From NCBI GenBank assembly GCA_913053815.1, contig CAJXGK010000168.1:1-5120 (forward strand): a stretch of DNA of 5,120 bases, written 5' to 3'. The notes beneath the pieces were generated by a model that saw only the letters and a list, made by a program, of their open reading frames with translations, made no database searches and was not told the origin of the DNA. The position numbers were made by a program, and so were the translations under genes. The DNA comes from an uncultured Rhodanobacteraceae bacterium. Its GTDB lineage: Bacteria > Pseudomonadota > Gammaproteobacteria > Xanthomonadales > Rhodanobacteraceae. Below, one piece after another: positions 1-5,120 of the stretch. Positions within the stretch are counted from its first letter, which is position 1; each line of letters starts with the position of its first letter.

Positions 1-962
1 GCAAACCGTTGCATTACAAGAACAGCCCTTTTCATCGTGTCATTCCAGGCTTCATGCTTCAAGGGGGCGATTTTACGCGTGGCGATGGCAGAGGGGGTGA
101 GAGCATTTATGGCGAGAAATTCGCCGATGAAAACTTCAAGTTCACCCACGATAGCCCAGGCGTACTGAGCATGGCCAACGTCGGCCGCAACACCAATGGC
201 TCACAGTTTTTCATTTGCACCGTTCCAACACCCCATCTCAACGGCATCCATGCCGCCCCCCTCCCCACGGCGGCCTTCGCCGTACCCGAAGCCGTTACCG
301 CGCAGGTCATGGAAGCCGAGCGCTCCCGACATGCCGCAGAAGGTAAGGCCGAATGGTGGCAGAAAACGCTCGAATCCTACGATCTGCATGGTAACTGGCG
401 GGTCGGTGAGGGGGATATCGGCCAGGTTCTGTGCCTGGCCGCAGCCAGCTCTAATTTCGTGATCATGGAGCATTCGATCGACATGGAGGATGGGCCGCTG
501 GGATTCGGGGCGACCTCGCGAACCATTTTTGCCGCCAACCGCCCGGTCCTGGTGATCCCCGCTGACACCCCCCTAGCCGAGACCGGTCACCGGGTACTGG
601 TTGCCTGGAACGGCAGTCTGGAAGCCACCCGGGCTTTGACGGGGGCGATTCCCATCCTGGCCAAAGCGGAGCAGGTATGCATCCTCGACGGGCATACCGA
701 TACGGGGCCGGGTGGGCTGACCTGGTTACCATCACTGGATCTCACCGACTGGTGTTCCCGCCACGCCATTTTTGCCGAGTTGTTGCACTTCGAGCCCGTC
801 AAACCAGCCGCCGCAGAATTGCTCCAGTTTGCTGCCGAGATGCGAGCAGATCTTATTGTCCTCGGGGCCTGGGGCCATTCACGATTGGCCGAAATGATCT
901 TGGGTGGGGTGACCCGCCATCTGCTGCGCGAAGCCCACCTACCTATGTTGATGGCTCACTGA
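1..962 (+). CDS. Chimeric ORF: truncated cyclophilin fused in frame to UspA-family protein (5' end outside window)
   Basis: The reading frame is already open at the left edge (codons for Lys-Pro precede the TTG at 9), so the true start lies upstream. Residues below count that TTG as 1. Residues 3-20 ([18 protein letters not shown]) match the cyclophilin peptidyl-prolyl isomerase signature, including the Arg, Phe and Gln of the active site. Residues 55-69 carry the [15 protein letters not shown] block. The similarity is to the cyclophilin A type ([14 protein letters not shown]). Cyclophilin identity ends at HLNG (76-79), where family members continue with KHVVFG; the last third of that fold, roughly 40 residues, is missing. 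From about residue 80 the protein reads as a tandem UspA protein: a damaged first domain lacking its initial strand and helix, then a complete second domain (about 194-317) with VLVAWNGS and the nucleotide-binding-like loop [15 protein letters not shown] (286-300). UspA proteins are cytoplasmic stress proteins, many of which bind ATP. Isomerase activity is doubtful because the fold is incomplete. The gene converges on the aminopeptidase gene, leaving 16 bases between stops. Confidence 0.85.
   Translation, partial: KPLHYKNSPFHRVIPGFMLQGGDFTRGDGRGGESIYGEKFADENFKFTHDSPGVLSMANVGRNTNGSQFFICTVPTPHLNGIHAAPLPTAAFAVPEAVTAQVMEAERSRHAAEGKAEWWQKTLESYDLHGNWRVGEGDIGQVLCLAAASSNFVIMEHSIDMEDGPLGFGATSRTIFAANRPVLVIPADTPLAETGHRVLVAWNGSLEATRALTGAIPILAKAEQVCILDGHTDTGPGGLTWLPSLDLTDWCSRHAIFAELLHFEPVKPAAAELLQFAAEMRADLIVLGAWGHSRLAEMILGGVTRHLLREAHLPMLMAH
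234..251 (+). other. Fusion junction between cyclophilin-like and UspA-like coding sequence
   Basis: The codons for H-L-N-G-I-H lie here. Cyclophilins of this type normally read P-H-L-N-G-K-H-V-V-F-G. Two-domain UspA proteins commonly read A-H-L-T-G-I-H-x-A-P-L-P at the end of their first beta-alpha-beta unit. The segment therefore satisfies both families at once, and the change from one to the other occurs without loss of frame. This is the pattern expected from recombination or deletion at a short shared sequence (roughly CATCTCAACGG), or from an assembler joining two genes at that shared word. Family patterns are from general knowledge; no alignment was run. Confidence 0.6.
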
Positions 963-978
963 AGCGGCCCGGCAACCG

Positions 979-2364
979 TCATGTTCGAGCCGGCCCGTAC
1001 TGCTGCTGCAGAAAGGCGAAACAAGCCCGCAACCCTTGTGCTTCGCCGCCCCGTGGCCGGCCGGGCCGTTCATTATCATTCCAGGCATACAGGTCCATAT
1101 GCATCCACGGCACGGCATCGGGTACAAACACCTGCAGGAACAGTGCCGCCGTAACGGCGCCGGCATGACGCGAAGTGCCACTGTTGGCGAGGTCGGCCAG
1201 ATACGAATCGAGCATGACCCGATAAGGCTGCCATAGTGGCAATCGCCACAGCGGATCGTGTTCCAAGCCGGCCGCGGTCAGCAGTGCCTCGGCCAAGGCA
1301 TCGCGATTGCTGAATAGCGCCGGCAGATCTGGACCCAAAGCCACCCTTGCCGCACCGGTCAGGGTGGCAAAATCGAGAATTAGACCCGGTTTGTGTTCAA
1401 CTGCGTAGGCCAGCGCATCACATAGCACCAATCGCCCTTCGGCATCGGTATTATCGACCTCCACGGTATAACCGGCACGGGTGGTGAGTATCTCGCCAGG
1501 ACGATAGGCGTTACCTGCCGGCACGTTTTCCACAGCCGGGATCAACAGGATCAGTCGCACCGGCAGGCGAGCCTGCATTACCAGTTCGGCTAAGGCCAGG
1601 GCCTGAGCTGCACCGCCCATGTCCTTTTTCATCCAGCGCATGGAACCGGAAGGCTTCAGGTTCAATCCTCCGGTATCAAAACACACGCCCTTACCGATCA
1701 GCACCACAAGTGGGTCGCCAGACCGGCCCCAGGTGAGCTTAAGTAAGCGGGGAGCTCGGGGGCTGGCCCGGCCTACGGCATGGATGGCGGGGAAGCCTCC
1801 CTGGAGAAGTTTTTCTCCCACCCACTGGTGAAATCGTCCCGCATAGGCCTTGGCTAACTGGCGAACTTGCGCACCGAGTTCGGCAGGCCCCAAATCTTGG
1901 GTGGGCGTGTTGACCAAATCCCGCACTCGACTCACCGCCTGCCACAATGGCGTCAGTTCAGCCAGTCTTGCCGGTTCAACCACCAGCCGTATTGGGTTGC
2001 GGTCTTGAGTCAGGTATGCTGAAAACCGGTACGCACCCAGAGCAAAGCCTAGCTCGGGCAGCTTTGCCTGAGCCAATAACTTGCTGGATTCAATCTGATA
2101 ATCGCCTGCAGGTAGTAGCCGTGGTAAGGCCCCCAACGACCACAGGGGATCGTCCGGATCAACACCTGCAAGGATCTGGGCGATCCCGCCTTGGGCATCG
2201 GGTAGCAATAAGTGGGTACCCGGTGCGGCTTCGAACCCATGACCGCGGATCCAGCGTCGCGTAGCCAGTGGCAAGTGCTTCAGCTTAGCCGCCAGGGTCT
2301 CGTTATCCAGAGGCTGGATGGATAGCGGTTTAAGGGCTTTTGAGCGCGCTATTAGAATCGACAT
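979..2364 (-). CDS. M17 leucyl aminopeptidase family protein (PepA-like)
   Basis: Complete 461-residue cytosolic metallo-aminopeptidase that removes N-terminal residues from peptides during protein turnover. All expected M17 residues are visible: metal ligands K225 (IGKG), D230 (CFDTGG), D248 (KKDMGG), D307 and E309 (NTDAEGRL, residues 305-312), plus the catalytic K237 (NLKP) and R311. All seven sit at a constant offset of 45 from the E. coli PepA numbering (K270, D275, K282, D293, D352, E354, R356). The N-terminal domain (about 1-150) is shorter and more divergent, as in many proteobacterial paralogues, hence no firm gene symbol. The ATG at 2364 is preferred because AAGAGAAG lies 4 bases upstream; in-frame starts at 2385 and 2427 lack a comparable ribosome site and would add an unmatched extension. 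It lies 158 bases downstream of the PstS-like gene on the same strand, so co-transcription is possible. M17 enzymes usually form hexamers with two metal ions per subunit. Confidence 0.95.
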   Translation of the reverse strand: MSILIARSKALKPLSIQPLDNETLAAKLKHLPLATRRWIRGHGFEAAPGTHLLLPDAQGGIAQILAGVDPDDPLWSLGALPRLLPAGDYQIESSKLLAQAKLPELGFALGAYRFSAYLTQDRNPIRLVVEPARLAELTPLWQAVSRVRDLVNTPTQDLGPAELGAQVRQLAKAYAGRFHQWVGEKLLQGGFPAIHAVGRASPRAPRLLKLTWGRSGDPLVVLIGKGVCFDTGGLNLKPSGSMRWMKKDMGGAAQALALAELVMQARLPVRLILLIPAVENVPAGNAYRPGEILTTRAGYTVEVDNTDAEGRLVLCDALAYAVEHKPGLILDFATLTGAARVALGPDLPALFSNRDALAEALLTAAGLEHDPLWRLPLWQPYRVMLDSYLADLANSGTSRHAGAVTAALFLQVFVPDAVPWMHMDLYAWNDNERPGRPRGGEAQGLRACFAFLQQQYGPART

Positions 2365-2522
2365 GAGACTTCTCTTGACGATCATGAAAGCGCCGATGAT
2401 AGTGCAGCACACTGATGAGCGCCGCACTACAGCTAACCCATCTAACTACCCCATGGGGCTCTTCGATAAATCTACTGTGCGGTCAGATGGCAGTCTTGCA
2501 CTCTTGCTCACTCCTCACCTAT
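2365..2522 (-). other. Intergenic region between the PstS-like and aminopeptidase genes
   Basis: These 158 bases hold no credible gene. An imperfect inverted repeat at 2401-2428 (AGTGCAGC and GCCGCACT arms, 8 pairs with one G-U as minus-strand RNA, 12-base loop) would sit in the aminopeptidase leader. CCCCATGGGG at 2449-2458 is palindromic, but its loop is too small and no T-run follows, so it is not a normal terminator. I see no strong sigma70 promoter. The aminopeptidase may depend on readthrough from the upstream gene or on a promoter I cannot recognise. Confidence 0.4.
2369..2376 (-). promoter_or_regulatory. Ribosome binding site of the aminopeptidase gene
   Basis: On the minus strand the bases read AAGAGAAG, a purine-rich Shine-Dalgarno-like run ending 4 bases before the ATG at 2364. 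It decides the start against two longer in-frame alternatives. Confidence 0.55.
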
Positions 2523-3518
2523 TCATCTGATAGATTTCGAAGATTTACTGCTACGAGGGACCCGGCTCGCCCCCGGGGAGTGAATGGTGCCAAGTGCTGC
2601 CAGTGGACCGTTCATAGCGATCGCACCGTGACTTAGCTCAGCCCGGATCCGCGCTGCCAGCCAGCGATTCCGCGGGGCGCTCATCGGTTGCAAGACCCCC
2701 CCCTCCGCATAGGGGATCAAGCCGTGGGCACGCATCACTACCGCCGCCGCCGGGGTCTTCAAAAATGCCATGAACCGGGCTACTTCAGCCGCATGGTGAC
2801 CGCCTGGCAGAGTGGCGAAATACAAGGGTATGAACAAGGGATAACGCCCTGCGGCAATGGTTGCCGCATCGGGACGTATCCCTTCAACGGCCAGCATCTT
2901 GACCCGCTGATTATGGAACACGTCGGAATAGGCCGTGACAGCCAAACTCTGCGGGCCCAGTCCCACGGCATTATCCATCTGCTGGGTGTTGAGATATAAC
3001 CAAGGTGCCGCCACCTGCTGATTGCCACGGCCATAAATAAACCGGCGCAGATCGAACTCCAGCCCATCCAAAGGGCTGGCGATCGAGTCGAGATGGATGG
3101 TCTGGTGATCTCCTCCTACAACATTCCATCGGCTGATTCGACCGAGATAAATATTGTAGATCTGTTGCAGAGTCACATTACGGGCTGAGTTGTCGTGTTG
3201 GGTAATCAGCACTAAAGCGTCCCAGGCTACCGGGATGAAACGCAGCCGCAATTCCTGGGTCCGCCCGGGGAAGGCCGGCCTTGCTGAACCGGCAATATCC
3301 GCCTTGCCGGAAAGGGTGTTGTCAATACCGGAAATCGTGTTGAATGGCTGCACCTGTAGATGCCCACCGCCGTGCCCGGCCCAGGCCTTGGCCAAACCGG
3401 CAGCGAGATTACGGGTAGTCGTCGTATCCCCTCGCAAGACCAGAGTGGGGGCAGCGGCCCATACTGGGGCAGTCAGCCATAACAACAGCAGCAATAGCGC
3501 CCATCGGCAACCAGACAT
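2523..3518 (-). CDS. PstS-like periplasmic substrate-binding protein
   Basis: Complete 331-residue protein of the PstS/PBP-like superfamily, which captures a small ligand (phosphate or a related oxyanion in characterised members) in the periplasm. From the ATG at 3518 it opens with a signal peptide: MSGCR, a Leu-rich core (residues 7-16) and a cleavage site near VWA-AA (19-23). No lipobox cysteine follows, so it should be soluble. Family features in order: TTTTRNLAAGLAKAW (32-46), the first ligand-loop region; SGKADIAGSARP (70-81); IPVAWDALVLITQ (95-107); LQQIYNIYLGRISRWNVVGG (117-136), which corresponds to the LTxxQLxxIFxGxIxNWxxVGG block of PstS; and YPLFIPLYF with FMAFLKTPAAAVVMRAHGLIPY (226-270), the usual C-terminal lobe. 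A basic Ser-rich tail follows (about 316-331). No pstC, pstA, pstB or phoU lies in the window, so the ligand is unknown. A TTG at 3566 could extend it by 16 residues, but the ATG gives the better signal peptide. Confidence 0.85.
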   Translation of the reverse strand: MSGCRWALLLLLLWLTAPVWAAAPTLVLRGDTTTTRNLAAGLAKAWAGHGGGHLQVQPFNTISGIDNTLSGKADIAGSARPAFPGRTQELRLRFIPVAWDALVLITQHDNSARNVTLQQIYNIYLGRISRWNVVGGDHQTIHLDSIASPLDGLEFDLRRFIYGRGNQQVAAPWLYLNTQQMDNAVGLGPQSLAVTAYSDVFHNQRVKMLAVEGIRPDAATIAAGRYPLFIPLYFATLPGGHHAAEVARFMAFLKTPAAAVVMRAHGLIPYAEGGVLQPMSAPRNRWLAARIRAELSHGAIAMNGPLAALGTIHSPGASRVPRSSKSSKSIR

Positions 3519-3559
3519 GCGGCAATCTCTGCAGTAACCCAGCGTGCAGTATGCCTGCT

Positions 3560-3599
3560 TACTCAACGAGTAGGCTGCCTACTCGGTCACTTTTTGACC
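3560..3599. promoter_or_regulatory. Cluster of overlapping inverted repeats, possible operator or leader hairpins
   Basis: A perfect odd-centred palindrome CGAGTAGGC-T-GCCTACTCG occupies 3567-3585 (9-base arms, single central base). Its left arm also pairs with an upstream copy: TACTC (3560-3564), AAC, GAGTA (3568-3572). Three half-sites TACTC / GAGTA / TACTC therefore share the middle one. Directly adjoining is GGTCA-CTTTT-TGACC (3585-3599). The cluster ends about 42 bases from the PstS-like start codon, where an operator would control that gene. As RNA it could instead form mutually exclusive hairpins in the leader. A terminator role is unlikely, since the flanking genes diverge and no coding sequence ends here. 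Confidence 0.45.
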
Positions 3600-3658
3600 C
3601 ATTTCCCCAACCGAGTCCCTACCGGTACCTTTTCAGGCCCTACCCGGACACTCTGTGA

Positions 3659-3687
3659 TTGACAGCTTGCGCCCTTGGCAGTAGCTT
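3659..3687 (+). promoter_or_regulatory. Candidate sigma70 promoter for nrdJ
   Basis: A perfect -35 hexamer TTGACA (3659-3664) is followed after 17 bases by TAGCTT (3682-3687), which keeps the three best-conserved -10 positions (T, A and final T). Transcription would begin near 3694, just upstream of the NrdR-like boxes, leaving a leader of about 210 bases. The -10 match is weak, so another promoter nearer the boxes remains possible. Confidence 0.4.
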
Positions 3688-3704
3688 CTTCCCCCCAGGC
3701 ACAA

Positions 3705-3720
3705 ACACAACATGTTGTGG
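3705..3720 (+). promoter_or_regulatory. NrdR box 1 (candidate)
   Basis: ACACAACATGTTGTGG contains the perfect 14-base palindrome CACAACATGTTGTG (3706-3719). It agrees with the known NrdR consensus acaCwAtATaTwGtGt at 13 of 16 positions. NrdR is the zinc-ribbon/ATP-cone repressor of ribonucleotide reductase genes. The position upstream of nrdJ supports the assignment. Confidence 0.65.
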
Positions 3721-3736
3721 TTTCGATACCCGAATA

Positions 3737-3752
3737 AATCAATCTGTTGGGT
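3737..3752 (+). promoter_or_regulatory. NrdR box 2 (candidate)
   Basis: AATCAATCTGTTGGGT agrees with the NrdR consensus at 11 of 16 positions. Its core CAATCTGTTG matches the core CAACATGTTG of box 1 at 8 of 10. The two boxes are separated by 16 bases, centre to centre 32, about three helical turns. This is the tandem arrangement reported for NrdR operators. Weaker than box 1 on its own; the spacing is what supports it. Confidence 0.55.
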
Positions 3753-3812
3753 TTGAGCCATACAGGCACTTGGGGAGACTTGGGTCATGTACGGCATAAA
3801 TAATGGCGATGC

Positions 3813-3845
3813 AAGGGGCCTACCCACGCCCCGCTGCGGTCCCTT
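3813..3845 (+). other. GC-rich hairpin in the nrdJ leader
   Basis: AAGGGGCC (3813-3820) can pair with GGTCCCTT (3838-3845), eight pairs including one G-U, around a 17-base loop. An alternative stem GGGGC (3815-3819) with GCCCC (3828-3832) uses the same left arm, so two folds compete. It lies 56 bases before the start codon. The B12-box and GCCACTG elements of a cobalamin riboswitch are not recognisable around it. A regulatory role is only a possibility. Confidence 0.3.
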
Positions 3846-3894
3846 TGTGCCTGAGTTCCAGACCTCAAAGCAACTCATACTGATATGGGAAAAA

Positions 3895-3899
3895 AAGGA
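3895..3899 (+). promoter_or_regulatory. Ribosome binding site of nrdJ
   Basis: AAGGA, at the end of a run of A residues, lies only 2 bases before the ATG at 3902, which is closer than usual. The following residues agree with the NrdJ N-terminus, and no better in-frame start is nearby. Confidence 0.5.
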
Positions 3900-3901
3900 T
3901 T

Positions 3902-5120
3902 ATGAGCACAGTCCACGTGCAGCCCGCACCCACTCTCGCAGAAATTCCACTCCAACCCGCTTCTCAGGATATCTGGGACAAGAAATACCGTCTGCGCACC
4001 AAAACCGGCACCCCTGTTGATAGCCATGTCGACGGCACCTATCAGCGTGTTGCCCACGCGCTCGCCGAAGTAGAGATCAGCCCAGCGTTGCACGAACACT
4101 GGTACGAACGCTTCCTGTGGGCGCTACGCCGTGGGGCCATTCCGGCCGGGCGCATTATCTCCAATGCCGGGGCGAGAGCCCACAAACCGGCCACCTCAAC
4201 CATCAACTGTACGGTTTCCGGGACCATCCGCGATTCCATGGATGATATCCTCGAAAAAGTCCACGAGGCCGGGCTCACGCTTAAGGCCGGCTGCGGCATC
4301 GGTTATGAATTCTCGACCCTGCGCCCCCGTGGTGCTTATGTATCCGGCGCCGGCGCCCATACCTCCGGCCCGCTATCGTTTATGGATATCTACGACAAGA
4401 TGTGCTTTACCATTAGCTCTGCCGGGGGCCGTCGCGGTGCACAAATGGGGACTTTTGATGTTGGCCACCCGGATGCCAAGGAGTTCATCCGGGCCAAGCG
4501 CGAGAGCGGACGCCTACGGCAGTTCAATCTGTCGCTACTGATCACTGACGAATTCATGCAAGCCGTCGAAGCCGACACCGACTGGCCGCTGATGTTTCCC
4601 GTACATATCAAGGAACAGAGTGATCTCGACCTGTCCGACCCGCAAACGGTGATCTGGCGCGAATGGCCGACCCATCAGAACTACGTCGTCCGTGACGACG
4701 GTTTGGTGGCCTGCAAGATCTACGGCAAGGTTCAAGCCCGGCATCTATGGGACATGATCATGGTCTCCACCTACGACTATGCCGAGCCTGGTTTCATCCT
4801 CATTGACCGGGTCAACGAGATGAACAACAACTGGTGGTGCGAAACTATCCGGGCTACCAACCCTTGTGGTGAACAGCCGCTGCCCCCCTACGGCTCGTGC
4901 CTACTCGGCTCGGTGAATCTAACCAAGTTCGTACACGACCCCTTCGGCCCTAAAGCGAATTTCGACTGGGATGAATACCGAGAGGTAGTGCGGGTGTTTA
5001 CACGCATGCTCGACAATGTGGTCGAAATCAATGGCCTACCCCTCGAAAAGCAGCGCCATGAGATCCGTAATAAACGCCGTCATGGCATGGGTTTTCTGGG
5101 CCTGGGCTCCACCCTGACTA
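3902..5120 (+). CDS. nrdJ: Adenosylcobalamin-dependent (class II) ribonucleotide reductase, N-terminal 406 residues
   Basis: Reduces ribonucleotides to deoxyribonucleotides for DNA synthesis, using a thiyl radical generated with vitamin B12 coenzyme, independent of oxygen and without a separate radical-storing R2 subunit. Visible active-site elements: INCTVSG with redox cysteine C103; KAGCGIGYEFSTLRPRGA (128-145); NPCGEQ with N320, thiyl-radical cysteine C322 and E324; and second redox cysteine C333. The 11-residue gap C322-C333 is the same as C408-C419 in the Lactobacillus leichmannii class II enzyme and unlike the roughly 23-residue gap of class I NrdA, which is why I assign class II. No N-terminal ATP-cone is seen: the homologous region begins at DIWDKKYRLRTK (23-34), so an ATP-cone-based activity switch is absent from this end. 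The frame is open to the right edge; family members are about 700-950 residues, so the C-terminal barrel and tail cysteines lie outside. Two NrdR-like boxes upstream suggest repression by NrdR. Confidence 0.93.
   Translation, partial: MSTVHVQPAPTLAEIPLQPASQDIWDKKYRLRTKTGTPVDSHVDGTYQRVAHALAEVEISPALHEHWYERFLWALRRGAIPAGRIISNAGARAHKPATSTINCTVSGTIRDSMDDILEKVHEAGLTLKAGCGIGYEFSTLRPRGAYVSGAGAHTSGPLSFMDIYDKMCFTISSAGGRRGAQMGTFDVGHPDAKEFIRAKRESGRLRQFNLSLLITDEFMQAVEADTDWPLMFPVHIKEQSDLDLSDPQTVIWREWPTHQNYVVRDDGLVACKIYGKVQARHLWDMIMVSTYDYAEPGFILIDRVNEMNNNWWCETIRATNPCGEQPLPPYGSCLLGSVNLTKFVHDPFGPKANFDWDEYREVVRVFTRMLDNVVEINGLPLEKQRHEIRNKRRHGMGFLGLGSTLT

Larger units (their letters stand above)
3519..3901. other. 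Divergent intergenic regulatory region (383 bases)
   Basis: No gene is credible here; short frames on both strands lack ribosome sites and family resemblance. It separates two divergent genes and so must carry promoters for both. Contents from left to right: a weak leader of the PstS-like gene (AGAG about 8 bases before its ATG), overlapping inverted repeats (3560-3599), a sigma70-like promoter for nrdJ (3659-3687), two NrdR-like boxes (3705-3752), a repeated ACTTGGG (3768-3774 and 3778-3784), an AT-rich CATAAATAAT (3795-3804), and a hairpin (3813-3845). Confidence 0.6.

Noticed and set aside
677..1168. 163-codon plus-strand frame running through the end of the UspA region and into the aminopeptidase gene
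   Set aside because: It is antisense to or out of frame with two well-supported genes, has Arg-rich low-information sequence and no family resemblance.
2449..2458. CCCCATGGGG as a terminator after the PstS-like gene
   Set aside because: Four-base arms with a two-base centre cannot make a stable normal hairpin, and no T-run follows on the minus strand.
3644..3665. Pho box upstream of the PstS-like gene (CTGTCAA and a partial TGTC repeat on the minus strand)
   Set aside because: The second repeat is incomplete and its spacing is not the 11-base period of PhoB sites.
3768..3784. ACTTGGG direct repeat 10 bases apart
   Set aside because: Short and with no known matching regulator; kept only as a note in the intergenic entry.
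3768..3790. Resemblance of TTGGGGAGACTTGGG to the B12 box of cobalamin riboswitches
   Set aside because: Only about 10 of 17 positions fit, key 3' cytosines are G, and the upstream conserved riboswitch core (GCCACTG-like) is not found.
3770..3800. Alternative nrdJ promoter TTGGGG with CATAAA
   Set aside because: Spacer of 19 bases, only three -35 positions and four -10 positions match; weaker than the TTGACA/TAGCTT pair.
3885..3905. Seven-codon mini-ORF (MGKKGL-stop) overlapping the nrdJ start by ATGA
   Set aside because: Too short and without its own ribosome site; the overlap is a chance effect of the A-rich Shine-Dalgarno region.
3787..4020. 77-codon plus-strand frame across the nrdJ start
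   Set aside because: Out of frame with nrdJ, no ribosome site, no recognisable family, and its second half lies inside nrdJ coding sequence.

Overview
The window looks like chromosomal DNA of a moderately GC-rich Gram-negative bacterium, most likely a proteobacterium. The Gram-negative call rests on a secreted binding protein with a signal peptide and no lipobox. An M17 aminopeptidase, a two-domain UspA-type protein and an adenosylcobalamin-dependent (class II) ribonucleotide reductase fit this. I cannot name a genus. There are no transposases, CRISPR arrays, tRNAs or rRNAs.

Layout: (1) Positions 1-962, plus strand, hold the 3' part of one open reading frame. It starts as a eukaryote-type cyclophilin and switches in frame, at about 234-251, into a UspA-family protein that has lost its N-terminus. 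(2) Positions 979-2364, minus strand, encode a complete M17 leucyl aminopeptidase, convergent with the first gene and 16 bases from it. (3) Positions 2523-3518, minus strand, encode a complete secreted PstS-like periplasmic binding protein, 158 bases upstream of the aminopeptidase. (4) Positions 3519-3901 are a 383-base divergent regulatory region. (5) Positions 3902-5120, plus strand, hold the first 406 codons of a class II ribonucleotide reductase (nrdJ), which runs off the right edge.

The regulatory region carries two kinds of signal. Next to the binding-protein gene is a compact set of overlapping inverted repeats (3560-3599). Nearer nrdJ are two related 16-bp palindromic elements (3705-3720 and 3737-3752) whose centres are 32 bp apart. 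Their sequence and spacing fit a pair of NrdR boxes, so the reductase is probably repressed by NrdR. A sigma70-like promoter (3659-3687) lies just upstream of the boxes, and a long leader with a GC-rich hairpin follows.

The genes do not form one obvious pathway. The aminopeptidase and the binding protein may be co-transcribed; nrdJ is a separate transcription unit. I found no convincing new defence or mobile system. The most unusual item is the cyclophilin-UspA chimera. It may be a real in-frame deletion fusion at a short shared motif, or an assembly artefact, and the sequence alone cannot decide.
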